Below, one piece after another: positions 43,524 to 51,167 of a DNA stretch of 51,167 nucleotides. The position numbers and the translations under genes were made by a program. Under the pieces are notes generated by a model. It was not told the DNA's origin. It ran no database searches and worked only from the letters and a program-made list of their open reading frames with translations. How positions within the stretch are numbered: position 1 is the first letter of the stretch; each line of letters opens with the position of its first letter. This stretch comes from Bacillota bacterium (GTDB lineage Bacteria; Bacillota; Clostridia; Lachnospirales; Lachnospiraceae): assembly GCA_023411555.1 (NCBI GenBank), contig JAEYOQ010000054.1, positions 1 through 51,167 on the forward strand. Direction: 5' to 3'.

Positions 43524-45035
43524 CTAGGGAAGTAAATCATTGAGCGCATCCCGTCTGATGCCAAGGGACTTGGTGAGGGAGGTCAGATAATCTTCAAGAT
43601 CGATCCCTGACAGATATTGATTGTATTCCTGAAAGTCATATAAAGAAGCAGTAGGATCCGGTTCGGCTACTTTATAATTTGATAAGAGTGTATTAGTACT
43701 GTCAATTGTGAGGAGGGGAGAGGTGCCCAAGCGTATAGCTGTCGTATTAAGCTGTTGCTTATCCTCATAGCTGAATACAGAGGTTAATTGAATACCACCT
43801 AACTTATCGGAAGAAAATGTAAAGGCTCCTTCTAAGAAATAGTGATTATCATAAACCAGAGCTTTTAAACCCTCATAGGTGATATCGATATTCATATCAG
43901 AAGTGGATAGGAAAGAGGGGCACTTAGCTAAGATACTAATCGCACCTTGATTATGATCACCAACCCTTCTATTGGTACCGTTAATATGGAGGGAGTCCAT
44001 CAGAGGAGCGGTAGTGAGATTGAATTCATATTCTAAATAATCCTCCTTCTTTAAGACAGTATAGCCGATGGTGGTCTGATCCAAGCTACTCACTTCTCGG
44101 CTCAGAATTCTCCCATTCCTGTCTACGTATAGCTTCATTTGTAATACTGCTTCCGGACTATCTTCAGAATACCGATCGCTAATAATATTCTCAATCCGAT
44201 CAAGTGCTTTCTGGTATTGGTCCTCTGTCATATTAACCAGAGGTAACAAAGACATAAGATCCTCGTCTACCCTTGCTGTTTTCAGTAGATCTAAATACAG
44301 TTCTTTGAGCTCCATATGAGTGAAAGTTACGGTAAGTAAATTACATTCAATGTCTTCCTTGTCCAGTGAAAGGGTAACCTTTTGCTCCATACTAACTGAA
44401 CCGGGCTTCTTGAAATAAAGCTCCAGGTATCGTGCAAGAATTTGCATCGGCAGATCTGTGTCATGGAGCTTTTTCTTCAGCTCATATGTATTAGCTGCAG
44501 CTTCCGTTTCATCTTGAGTATTGGTAAGATATGCTTTACTAAGCTCTGGAATGCGGAAAGACATTCTATTGGTAACAGTATCTAGGAAAAGCTCTGCGGT
44601 AAGTAGCTCTTTATCATTAAGTCTTATTGTGACATTTTCGTTATGCAGATTATCTTTAGAGGCCAGGAGCACATCGAGACCTATATTATCCAGGGTAAGA
44701 CCAAGATGCTTTTCAAGATCGGTAAGGTTAGATCCAAGTGCAGTATCCAGAATGGAATTAAGGGCATTCTTACCAAAGCTTATATTAGATGAGATATCAT
44801 AGGCATAATCAGTCTCCTCTTTTGAAGCTTCATCGCGGGAAAATCCAGAAAGAAGCTCATATAGGCCGCGCTTCTCCAGATATACATAGTATTCCTGGGG
44901 ACTTTTCATGGTACGATAATAGTAATTAATAATAGTATCTTTATAAGCATAGGCAGTCCATATACCGGTAAGGAGTAGGAATAGAATTACAAGGAGCAGG
45001 ATAAGGCTATCTTTCTTTATTTTGTTGATTTTCAT
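43524..45035 (-). CDS. Membrane-anchored protein of unknown function
   Basis: 503 residues. The N-terminus is KINKIKKDS then one hydrophobic helix (about 11-30), a signal anchor without a lipobox Cys. The rest is a soluble, mainly beta extracytoplasmic domain rich in Leu, Asp and Thr, with repeated strand patterns (NVTIRLNDKELLTAELFLDT, KVTLSLDKEDIECNLLTVTF) and almost no Cys. I do not recognise a family. AAAGAAGG precedes the start. It is the second of two same-strand envelope proteins next to cellobiose phosphorylase, from which it is divergently transcribed. Confidence 0.75.
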   Translation of the reverse strand: MKINKIKKDSLILLLVILFLLLTGIWTAYAYKDTIINYYYRTMKSPQEYYVYLEKRGLYELLSGFSRDEASKEETDYAYDISSNISFGKNALNSILDTALGSNLTDLEKHLGLTLDNIGLDVLLASKDNLHNENVTIRLNDKELLTAELFLDTVTNRMSFRIPELSKAYLTNTQDETEAAANTYELKKKLHDTDLPMQILARYLELYFKKPGSVSMEQKVTLSLDKEDIECNLLTVTFTHMELKELYLDLLKTARVDEDLMSLLPLVNMTEDQYQKALDRIENIISDRYSEDSPEAVLQMKLYVDRNGRILSREVSSLDQTTIGYTVLKKEDYLEYEFNLTTAPLMDSLHINGTNRRVGDHNQGAISILAKCPSFLSTSDMNIDITYEGLKALVYDNHYFLEGAFTFSSDKLGGIQLTSVFSYEDKQQLNTTAIRLGTSPLLTIDSTNTLLSNYKVAEPDPTASLYDFQEYNQYLSGIDLEDYLTSLTKSLGIRRDALNDLLP

Positions 45036-45186
45036 TTTAACCTTCTTTCTAGTATTTTTTTATATAATAAGCTATTCTTACATTTTTTTTATATTTTGTA
45101 CATGGTTAAAAAATGCCAGGTTCAGTTTCGCAATATTGCACTAATATAGAATGGTTTTTTGTGCCACTTTTCTGGGACGGATTTGG

Positions 45187-45215
45187 TTGAAATAGCAGAA
45201 AATGTATAATATAAT
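45187..45215 (+). promoter_or_regulatory. Sigma-A promoter of cellobiose phosphorylase
   Basis: TTGAAA, exactly 17 nt, TATAAT. Transcription near 45222 rules out an upstream in-frame ATG at 45202 and supports the ATG at 45256. No CcpA cre site was seen. Confidence 0.85.
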
Positions 45216-45255
45216 GAGAAATGGAGTACAAATAGTTATAAGGAGGCAATTAATA

Positions 45256-47694
45256 ATGCAATATGGATATTTTGATGATTTGAATAAGGAGTATGTAATC
45301 ACGGTTCCCACTACTCCTTATCCATGGATTAATTATCTAGGATCCCAGGCATTTTTCTCGTTGATATCGAATACGGCCGGAGGCTATAGCTTCTATAAGG
45401 ATGCAAAACTCCGCAGAATAACACGATATCGCTACAATAACGTGCCACTGGATCTTGGAGGTGGACGCTATTATTACATCAATGATGGGGGAGATGTATG
45501 GTCACCCGGCTGGGCTCCGGTTAAGAAGGAGCTAGATAAGTACGAATGCAGACATGGTATGGGCTATACTAGGATTACCGGCGCTAGGGGAGGCGTTGAG
45601 ACGGAGATAACCTTCTTTGTTCCAATCGATACCAATGCAGAGGTTCATAAGGTAGTAGTTAAGAATACCTCCGGTGAAAAGAAACAAGTAAAGCTGTTCT
45701 CCTTCGTAGAGTGGTGCTTATGGAATGCCCAGGATGATACCACTAACTTCCAGAGAAATTATAACACCGGTGAGGTTGAGATTAAGGGCTCTGTCATATA
45801 TCATAAGACAGAATATAAGGAAAGACGTGACCATTATGCCTTCTTCTCTGTCAATGCTCCGATTGCGGGCTTTGATTCTGATCGTGAGAGCTTTATGGGA
45901 ACCTATAACGGCTTCCATAACCCGGATGTTGTGTTCGCAGGTAAATCAAATAACTCTGTGGCAGATGGCTGGCATCCAATTGCTTCCCATTGTCTGGAGA
46001 TTGATCTGGAACCCGGAGAGACAAAAGATTATATATTCTTATTAGGTTATGTTGAAAATGCTTTCGAGGAGAAGTTCGAAAGTAAGAATGTAATAAATAA
46101 AAAGAAGGCAGAAGCTATGATTGACCAGTATGCTACCACTGCAGCCGTGGACAAGGCCTTCGAAGAGCTTGGAGCATATTGGGATCAGCTGTTATCCAAA
46201 TACACTGTGAACTCTGCAGATGATAAGTTAAATCGCCAAGTTAACGTATGGAATCAATATCAATGTATGGTTACCTTCAATCTGTCAAGAAGTGCGTCCT
46301 ACTTTGAGTCTGGAATTGGAAGAGGTATGGGATTTAGGGATTCAAATCAGGATATTCTAGGCTTTGTTCATCAGATACCTGATCGTGCAAGAGAGAGAAT
46401 CATCGATCTAGCCTCTACCCAGCTGCAGGATGGTGGAGCATACCATCAATATCAGCCCTTGACGAAGAAGGGGAATGATGAGATAGGTGGTAACTTCAAT
46501 GATGACCCCCTGTGGTTAGTGTTAGCAGTGGTTGCTTACATCAAGGAAACCGGAGATTACTCCATCCTGGATGTTATGACACCTTTTGATAATGATGAAG
46601 CTACCAGTACACCTCTTGCTGACCATCTGAAGCGTTCTATGGATCATGTAATCAACAATCTTGGACCTCATGGGCTACCGCTGATCGGTCGAGCAGACTG
46701 GAATGACTGCCTTAACCTTAACTGCTTCTCCACCGAGCCCGGTGAGTCCTTTCAAACAACTACCAGTAAGGACGGTAGAGTGGCAGAATCGGTTATGATT
46801 GCTGGTATGTTCTGCTATATCGGCGAGGAATATGTAGCCTTAATGAAGAAGATTGGTAACAAGGCTGAGGCTGACCGCATCCAGGCAGAGATTGCTAAGA
46901 TGCGTGAGGTTATCATGAGAGATGGTTGGGATGGCTCTTGGTTTGTTCGTGCTTACGATGATTTCGGAAGAAAGATCGGAAGCGACGAGAACGAAGAGGG
47001 TAAGATATTCATTGAGTCTCAGGGCCTTTGTATCATGGGTAACTGTGGTACAGAGGATGGTAAGGCAATTCAGGCATTGGATGCAGTGGAGGAACGTCTT
47101 GGAACCAAATATGGTCTGGTGCTTCAGAATCCTGCGTTTACAAAGTACTATGTAGAATATGGTGAGATTTCTACCTATCCGGCCGGCTATAAAGAGAATG
47201 CTGGTATCTTCTGTCACAATAATGCTTGGATTATGATTGCAGAAGCGATGATGGGAAGAGGCGATAAAGCCTTTGATTACTATACAAGAATAGCTCCTTC
47301 CTATACAGAGGAATACTCAGACGTCCATCGCATGGAGCCTTATGTATATTCCCAGATGGTGGCAGGTAAGGATGCAAGACGCCATGGTGAGGCGAAGAAT
47401 TCCTGGTTAACAGGAACTGCTTCCTGGAACTTTATAGCGATTTCTCAAGCAATTCTTGGAATTAAGCCGGAATATGATGGATTACAGGTAGATCCCTCTA
47501 TTCCAAAGGCATGGGATGGTTATACGGTAACTCGTGAGTTCCGTGGGGACAAGTACCATATTACCGTGAAAAACCCGAACCATGTATCTAGGGGCGTTAC
47601 TAAATTAACCGTAGACGGCAAGGAAATTGCAGGCAATATCATTCCCTTAGCAGGTGATCAGAGGGCTCACGAGGTTGAGGTTATACTAGGTTAA
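45256..47694 (+). CDS. Cellobiose phosphorylase (GH94)
   Basis: 812 residues, the usual cellobiose phosphorylase length. N-terminal beta domain opens MQYGYFDDLNKEYVITVPTTPYPWINYLG; the (alpha/alpha)6 domain has GMGFRDSNQDILG, GGNFNDDPLWLV and the ADWND motif (480-484), whose Asp 484 is the probable general acid. It cleaves cellobiose with phosphate to glucose-1-phosphate and glucose, saving ATP, and works in the cytoplasm. Close resemblance to clostridial enzymes favours cellobiose over longer cellodextrins. AGGAGG fixes the start. No sugar transporter or regulator is adjacent. It indicates a host that lives on cellulose or plant fibre. Confidence 0.95.
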   Translation: MQYGYFDDLNKEYVITVPTTPYPWINYLGSQAFFSLISNTAGGYSFYKDAKLRRITRYRYNNVPLDLGGGRYYYINDGGDVWSPGWAPVKKELDKYECRHGMGYTRITGARGGVETEITFFVPIDTNAEVHKVVVKNTSGEKKQVKLFSFVEWCLWNAQDDTTNFQRNYNTGEVEIKGSVIYHKTEYKERRDHYAFFSVNAPIAGFDSDRESFMGTYNGFHNPDVVFAGKSNNSVADGWHPIASHCLEIDLEPGETKDYIFLLGYVENAFEEKFESKNVINKKKAEAMIDQYATTAAVDKAFEELGAYWDQLLSKYTVNSADDKLNRQVNVWNQYQCMVTFNLSRSASYFESGIGRGMGFRDSNQDILGFVHQIPDRARERIIDLASTQLQDGGAYHQYQPLTKKGNDEIGGNFNDDPLWLVLAVVAYIKETGDYSILDVMTPFDNDEATSTPLADHLKRSMDHVINNLGPHGLPLIGRADWNDCLNLNCFSTEPGESFQTTTSKDGRVAESVMIAGMFCYIGEEYVALMKKIGNKAEADRIQAEIAKMREVIMRDGWDGSWFVRAYDDFGRKIGSDENEEGKIFIESQGLCIMGNCGTEDGKAIQALDAVEERLGTKYGLVLQNPAFTKYYVEYGEISTYPAGYKENAGIFCHNNAWIMIAEAMMGRGDKAFDYYTRIAPSYTEEYSDVHRMEPYVYSQMVAGKDARRHGEAKNSWLTGTASWNFIAISQAILGIKPEYDGLQVDPSIPKAWDGYTVTREFRGDKYHITVKNPNHVSRGVTKLTVDGKEIAGNIIPLAGDQRAHEVEVILG

Positions 47695-47773
47695 GGAAGT
47701 CCCCAATGATGCAGTAATTGGGTATAACATAATACAAGAAAAGGCTATTGCAATATAGAATTATATAGATAAT

Positions 47774-47816
47774 AGAAGGGCTATGATCATCATTTATATG
47801 AAGGCATAGCTCTTCT
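47774..47816. terminator. Shared terminator hairpin
   Basis: AGAAGGGCTATG pairs with CATAGCTCTTCT (one wobble). Its tails are T/A-rich on both strands. It lies between the plus-strand phosphorylase gene and, five nt past its stop, the minus-strand ORF at 47821. Confidence 0.65.
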
Positions 47817-47820
47817 TATA

Positions 47821-47988
47821 TTATTGGAAAGTCCGCCTATAACATAAAAAGCCCTCCGGGCAGGTTGCACACTCGCAAGTTTGGAATTTATCTTCGCAAG
47901 CGAAACTCATTCTTGAATTAATAGAAGTCTCTAATTCACATCCAAGTGATTTTAGCTTGCATTCAGTAAAGGCAATTATGTGGTCCAT
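47821..47988 (-). CDS. Cys-rich 55-residue ORF, unknown
   Basis: Open frame of 55 codons on the minus strand. The product has seven cysteines (10, 17, 31, 38, 40, 43, 49), clustered as CECATCPEGFLC near the C-terminus, and no signal peptide. The stop sits 5 nt from the hairpin at 47774-47816. Start 47988 is preceded by TAGGA only 2 nt away, poorer than most sites in this window. The Cys pattern suggests metal or Fe-S binding. I do not recognise a family; it could also be a chance frame. Confidence 0.4.
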   Translation of the reverse strand: MDHIIAFTECKLKSLGCELETSINSRMSFACEDKFQTCECATCPEGFLCYRRTFQ

Positions 47989-48055
47989 ATTCCTAGTTGG
48001 CAGAAAGGCCTAAAGATGTTAGAATGGGTAATAAAAAAGATAAGGACGTGCGAAT

Positions 48056-48895
48056 GTGAAAAAAATTCTAGTTTATCTGAAGACAGGTGTAATGCCATTC
48101 CTGGCTGCCTTAACTATAATCTATGGTGCAGCAATTCTGTTTCAAACAATATATCAGGTAATGATTTCTGCCTATATCGGAATCTCTCAGGGTAAAGAAG
48201 CCCTGATGGACAGTAACCGCTTGTACATGGAGGTCATGAATATGATGACCCAGGATATGCTCTATTTTATCTCAGTAGCTTCTGTTTTAATCTGTGGCAT
48301 TGTGTTCTATTTCTGGTATCATCATGAGGTGCGGGGAGAGCAGAAGGTGGATCCGCGTACCGTCTTTCATCGAAGTAACCTGCTATATTTTCTAATCTTA
48401 GGGATTGGATGCCAGTTCTTCTTCTCAGGTGCAATGAATATAATTCAACCCATGTTTCCAAAGGTATTCGATGAATATGGTAAGACCATGGAAGGACTTC
48501 TTGGAAGTAATCTTTATCTGATGTTACTCTATACCTTATTGATAGCTCCCATTGCCGAAGAGTTGATTTTTCGTGGAGTAACTTTATACCGGGCAGGAAA
48601 GGTGCTGCCATTCTTAGGGGCTAATCTGCTTCAGGCTATGTTTTTTGGTATTTATCATAGAAATATCATTCAAGGTATTTATGCATTCGTGATGGGATAT
48701 CTACTGGGACTTGTTTATCGCAGATACCGTACAATATACGCAACAATTCTATTGCACATACTCGTCAATGCCAGCGTATTTTTTGTGGTACTGTTCCCTG
48801 CTGCAACCCTAAGCTATATTATCATGATGGTGGTTGGCTTAGCCGGAAGTATATATGCTATATTCTCTCTTAAGCTTTTAAAACCGCATGATTAG
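48056..48895 (+). CDS. CPBP-family intramembrane metalloprotease
   Basis: 279 residues with about seven or eight hydrophobic segments. The CPBP (Abi) motifs are complete: EELIFRG with E168/E169 and R173, FGIYHRN with H201, and HILVNAS with H234 and N238. The family includes type II CAAX-prenyl proteases and immunity proteins for bacteriocins; the substrate here is unknown. It starts at GTG 48056 with AAGGAC upstream. No bacteriocin gene is visible nearby; the divergent small Cys-rich ORF is the only small neighbour. Confidence 0.9.
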   Translation: MKKILVYLKTGVMPFLAALTIIYGAAILFQTIYQVMISAYIGISQGKEALMDSNRLYMEVMNMMTQDMLYFISVASVLICGIVFYFWYHHEVRGEQKVDPRTVFHRSNLLYFLILGIGCQFFFSGAMNIIQPMFPKVFDEYGKTMEGLLGSNLYLMLLYTLLIAPIAEELIFRGVTLYRAGKVLPFLGANLLQAMFFGIYHRNIIQGIYAFVMGYLLGLVYRRYRTIYATILLHILVNASVFFVVLFPAATLSYIIMMVVGLAGSIYAIFSLKLLKPHD

Positions 48896-48929
48896 GTCCC
48901 GAAATATTCCATATCCGGATGATTTTTAC

Positions 48930-48956
48930 TTGCATTTTTCGTTTAGATAATATAAT
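48930..48956 (+). promoter_or_regulatory. Possible promoter of the S-component leader
   Basis: TTGCAT, 15 nt, TATAAT (perfect -10). The leader to the gene would be about 380 nt. Confidence 0.4.
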
Positions 48957-48962
48957 ATGATA

Positions 48963-49290
48963 TCACAATTGAGTAATTGAGATACTATGTATATTCTAAC
49001 TTAATCAGATGAAGCACTGATTCTGTGTTGTACCAGAGTACCCACGAGGTGGGACGAAAGGAAGAAGACAGGTGTAGTTTGAAGTATATAGCATCCTTGA
49101 CACCCTATATAGTCTTGACCTTTTTTATGTGGCAGGAACTTGAACGTGGTTGTGTTCGGCAGAATGAGATATATCGAGGATACTGTGATGTATTGAGCTT
49201 CGGTCCGGATATAGGAAAATAATTACGATAAAGTTTGCATCGCTACATAAGTCGGAGGATTTCGGACGAAGTGAAGCGGTGCTTTTTATT
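48963..49290 (+). ncRNA. Leader with terminator before the ECF S component
   Basis: About 330 nt without a supported gene. It contains CCCAC/GTGGG (near 49050), an ATATAG/CTATAT stem (near 49087-49114), and at 49236-49290 a terminator stem GCATCGCT with AGCGGTGC plus TTTTT. A terminator 55 nt before a start codon is the layout of a riboswitch or T-box, but no known class motif was recognised. Confidence 0.4.
49236..49290 (+). terminator. Terminator/attenuator before the S component
   Basis: GCATCGCT (49237-49244) pairs with AGCGGTGC (49275-49282; 8 bp, one wobble) and is followed by TTTTTATT. It ends 55 nt before the ATG of the transporter gene. Confidence 0.65.
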
Positions 49291-49344
49291 AGCGGTTATT
49301 CATTGGACATTGACCAATACTATAATTAGATTGGAACAATCAGA

Positions 49345-49983
49345 ATGGAGGATATTATGAGGACGAAAACAAACAAACGTACTTTAAGAATGGTTCAGCT
49401 TGCATTATTTACAGCTATTATATTATTGATGGCCTTTACTCCCCTTGGCTATATTAAAACGCCGGGTCTGGAGATTACCTTACTGGTCGTACCGGTAACA
49501 GTAGGAGCGATAATACTCGGGCCGGTTGCAGGAGCAATCCTCGGAGGAATATTCGGGATTACCAGCTTCATTCAATGCTTTGGAGGTGGTCCTTTAGGTG
49601 CAGCATTACTAAGTGCCAGCTTAGTAGGAACCTTTATTCTATGCATGGTTCCACGTATTCTGATGGGCTGGCTGGCAGGTTTGATCTATAAGGCGATGAA
49701 GCACTGGGATAAGACCAGATTGATATCACATGCGACAGCCAACCTTGCAGGTGCTTTACTAAATACAATACTTTTCATGTCTACCTTTGTATTATTTTTT
49801 TTCAATACAGAATATATCCAGAGTCTTGTAACAGTTTTAGGAGCGAACAATGTAATTCAGTTCATACTCCTATTCGTAGGCGTGAATGGAGTGATAGAGG
49901 CGTTGGTTAGCTTTGTGGTCGGAACTGCTGTATCCAAGGCAATTGATGTGTTTACAACCAAAGCTGGTATGGTGACAGGTTAA
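49345..49983 (+). CDS. ECF transporter S component (vitamin uptake)
   Basis: 212 residues with five or six membrane helices. The N-terminus TKTNKRTLRMVQLALFTAIILLMAF matches the EcfT-contact helix of S components, followed by LGYIKTPGLEITLLVVPVTVGAIILGPVAGAILGGIFG. It binds a vitamin substrate and docks with the shared EcfA/EcfT module, not in this window. The pattern is closest to pantothenate- or folate-type proteins; I cannot choose. GGAGG precedes the start. The leader has a terminator, so regulation by the substrate is plausible. Confidence 0.85.
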   Translation: MEDIMRTKTNKRTLRMVQLALFTAIILLMAFTPLGYIKTPGLEITLLVVPVTVGAIILGPVAGAILGGIFGITSFIQCFGGGPLGAALLSASLVGTFILCMVPRILMGWLAGLIYKAMKHWDKTRLISHATANLAGALLNTILFMSTFVLFFFNTEYIQSLVTVLGANNVIQFILLFVGVNGVIEALVSFVVGTAVSKAIDVFTTKAGMVTG

Positions 49984-50089
49984 TTAGGTCAGCGGAGAAT
50001 AGGCAAAAGAAATACTATTAGTTAGATAAACATAGATTGCTGATACTATTGGATAAAGTTGAAAAAGATATATAATAGATATAAAGTAG

Positions 50090-50118
50090 TTGACACATTT
50101 ACTACTATGTGTTATATT
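50090..50118 (+). promoter_or_regulatory. Sigma-A promoter of infC-rpmI operon
   Basis: TTGACA, 17 nt, TATATT (6/6 and 5/6). Transcription near 50125 leaves a leader of about 245 nt. Confidence 0.85.
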
Positions 50119-50124
50119 AATAAG

Positions 50125-50303
50125 GCTGTGAATACTGATTGCAGTATTTATGAGGAAAGAAGAAGAGAATCCATCTCTCACCCATAGCGTAAAGTGATTT
50201 ATTGTGAACGGGTTAATGCAAATATAATTTCGATAGTATTTCTGTAAAGAGATAATTACGTGATTGTGCATTCAGGGTGGATATTCTTTATCCATCCTTT
50301 TTT
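50125..50303 (+). ncRNA. infC leader with attenuator terminator
   Basis: Hairpin AATACTG/CAGTATT (50131-50148) is followed by an unresolved structured region and then the terminator stem GGGTGGATA with TATCCATCC plus TTTTTT (50275-50303), about 65 nt before infC. In Bacillus the infC-rpmI-rplT operon is autoregulated by L20 binding to such a leader; I infer a similar attenuator from position. Confidence 0.6.
50275..50303 (+). terminator. Terminator in infC leader
   Basis: GGGTGGATA pairs with TATCCATCC (nine positions, one wobble) with a 5-nt loop and six Ts. Confidence 0.85.
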
Positions 50304-50369
50304 ATTCACGAATAAAAAGCGATTGAAACCAAGTAACAGTAAACTTAAAACCTATGGAGGTGCAGTACT

Positions 50370-50876
50370 ATTAGCGATTTAATGATTAATGAACAGATCA
50401 GGGACAAAGAGGTTCGACTGGTTGGCGAAGACGGTGAACAGTTAGGTATCATGTCTGCCAAAGATGCAATGAAGCTTGCGAAGGAGGCTAATCTTGACCT
50501 TGTAAAGATAGCTCCGACAGCGAAACCACCGGTTTGTAAGATTATCGATTACGGCAAATACAGATATGAGATGGCAAGAAAAGAGAAAGAAGCTAAGAAG
50601 AAACAAAAGGTTACCGAGGTAAAAGAGATTCGTTTATCTCCGAATATTGATGATAATGATATCAATACAAAGGCAAACCAGGCCCGTAAGTTTCTTACTC
50701 ATGGTGACAAAGTAAAGGTTGCATTACGTTTTCGTGGTCGCGAAATGGCACATACAGCAGCTTCTAAGGTAATCTTGGACAATTTCTTTGCGAGACTCGA
50801 GGATGTGGCAGTAATTGAAAAGCCTGCAAAACTCGAAGGAAGAAACATGATTATGTTCTTAACAGAAAAACGTTAA
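50370..50876 (+). CDS. infC: Translation initiation factor IF-3 (AUU start)
   Basis: 168 residues from an ATT start codon. The frame begins ATT AGC GAT TTA ATG, and GGAGG (50356-50360) is 9 nt before ATT but 21 nt before the ATG at 50382, too far. AUU starts are known for infC (E. coli, B. subtilis), where they let IF-3 repress its own translation. N-terminal MINEQIRDKEVRLVGEDGEQLGI, the central linker rich in Lys, and C-terminal domain RFRGREMAHTAASKVI follow. It discriminates start codons and keeps subunits apart. rpmI follows; rplT is presumably just beyond the window. Confidence 0.96.
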   Translation: MSDLMINEQIRDKEVRLVGEDGEQLGIMSAKDAMKLAKEANLDLVKIAPTAKPPVCKIIDYGKYRYEMARKEKEAKKKQKVTEVKEIRLSPNIDDNDINTKANQARKFLTHGDKVKVALRFRGREMAHTAASKVILDNFFARLEDVAVIEKPAKLEGRNMIMFLTEKR

Positions 50877-50962
50877 AATACTAAATTTAAACAGCATTTT
50901 GGATGGGGCAGAGTCTTAATTCTGCATTCTCCGGCTGTATTAATTATTAAGGAGGAAATATC

Positions 50963-51160
50963 ATGCCTAAGTTAAAAACAAGCAAAGCAGCAGCAAAGCG
51001 CTTCTCTATCACAGGAACTGGAAAGCTGAAGAGAATGAAGGCTTATAAGAGTCATATCTTAACAAAGAAATCCGCTAAAAGAAAGAGAAATCTTAGAAAA
51101 GCAGCTATGACGGACTCAACTAACATCAAAAACATGAAGAAAATCTTACCATATCTGTAG
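50963..51160 (+). CDS. rpmI: 50S ribosomal protein L35
   Basis: 65 residues, normal length. MPKLKTSKAAAKRFSITGTGKLKR start and KKSAKRKRNLRKAA near the end are diagnostic. Highly basic. AAGGAGG lies 8 nt before the ATG. It is the second gene of infC-rpmI-rplT; the window ends 7 nt after its stop. Confidence 0.97.
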   Translation: MPKLKTSKAAAKRFSITGTGKLKRMKAYKSHILTKKSAKRKRNLRKAAMTDSTNIKNMKKILPYL

Positions 51161-51167
51161 AGATTGG

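Noticed and set aside
43355..43543. 62-residue plus-strand frame
   Set aside because: Overlaps a terminator hairpin and an operator-like dyad, with no ribosome site.
49025..49222. 65-residue frame in the S-component leader
   Set aside because: GTG start without a ribosome site, and no family-like features; more likely leader RNA.

Overview
The window looks like chromosome from an anaerobic, spore-forming, low-GC Firmicute, most likely Lachnospiraceae (Clostridium cluster XIVa, near the cellulolytic Lachnoclostridium/Anaerocolumna/Mobilitalea type). Evidence: AT-rich intergenic DNA, strong GGAGG ribosome sites and consensus sigma-A promoters; a small acid-soluble spore protein; a cellobiose phosphorylase; DUF4364, DUF1385 and DUF6145-type proteins; and tRNA genes without encoded CCA. 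No transposase, integrase, phage gene, CRISPR array or rRNA was seen, so this is mostly core chromosome with a few lineage-specific genes. Family assignments come from motif recognition only; no database was searched.

Layout. 1-341: three tRNAs (Val, Leu, Arg) and a terminator. 572-2735: small lineage genes (HAAS-type membrane protein, an unknown 63-aa protein, an Asn/Ser/Thr-rich protein, a rhodanese) around a hairpin-rich intergenic region. 2909-7724: THUMP RNA methyltransferase, alpha/beta hydrolase, then an amidase - XTP/dITP pyrophosphatase - phosphodiesterase operon. 7804-9034: a consensus promoter, an unexplained structured leader, and seven tRNAs (Pro, Gly, Arg, His, Gln, Lys, Leu) closed by a terminator. 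9135-15734: AEC permease, CNNM/CBS membrane protein, a choice-of-anchor-A protein with a Pro-rich stalk and Cys-rich end, DJ-1/PfpI protein, AGCS symporter. 15990-18428: murF and ddl (minus strand). 18924-25035: spore protein, glmM, then tig-clpP-clpX-engB. 25195-26665: DUF4364 and radical SAM proteins (minus).

27068-33654 is an information-processing block: rho, rpmE, a YqhQ-like DUF1385 protein, prmC, prfA and a SpoU-family methyltransferase. 33933-37456: NfeD plus SPFH membrane pair and an LTA-synthase-like protein. 37725-42455: argF, two small lineage genes, coaX, dusB, asd. 42615-45035: two minus-strand membrane-anchored proteins of unknown function. 45256-47694: cellobiose phosphorylase. 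47821-48895: an overlooked Cys-rich 55-aa ORF and a CPBP protease. 49345-49983: an ECF transporter S component behind a terminator-containing leader. 50090-51160: infC and rpmI behind an attenuator-like leader.

Functionally linked genes include prmC with its substrate RF1 (prfA), clpP with clpX and the ribosome-associated chaperone tig, and ddl with murF (D-Ala-D-Ala made, then added to the peptidoglycan precursor). glmM and the LTA-synthase-like gene add further envelope functions. The least explained material is the structured RNA candidates at 1517-1608 and 7839-7958, the 55-aa Cys-rich ORF at 47821-47988, the anchor-A/Pro/Cys protein at 11952-13748, and the minus-strand membrane pair with a dyad over one promoter. 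infC begins with an AUU codon, so the first ATG at 50382 is not the true start. I found no clear multi-gene novel system; the RNA elements and small ORFs are the best leads.
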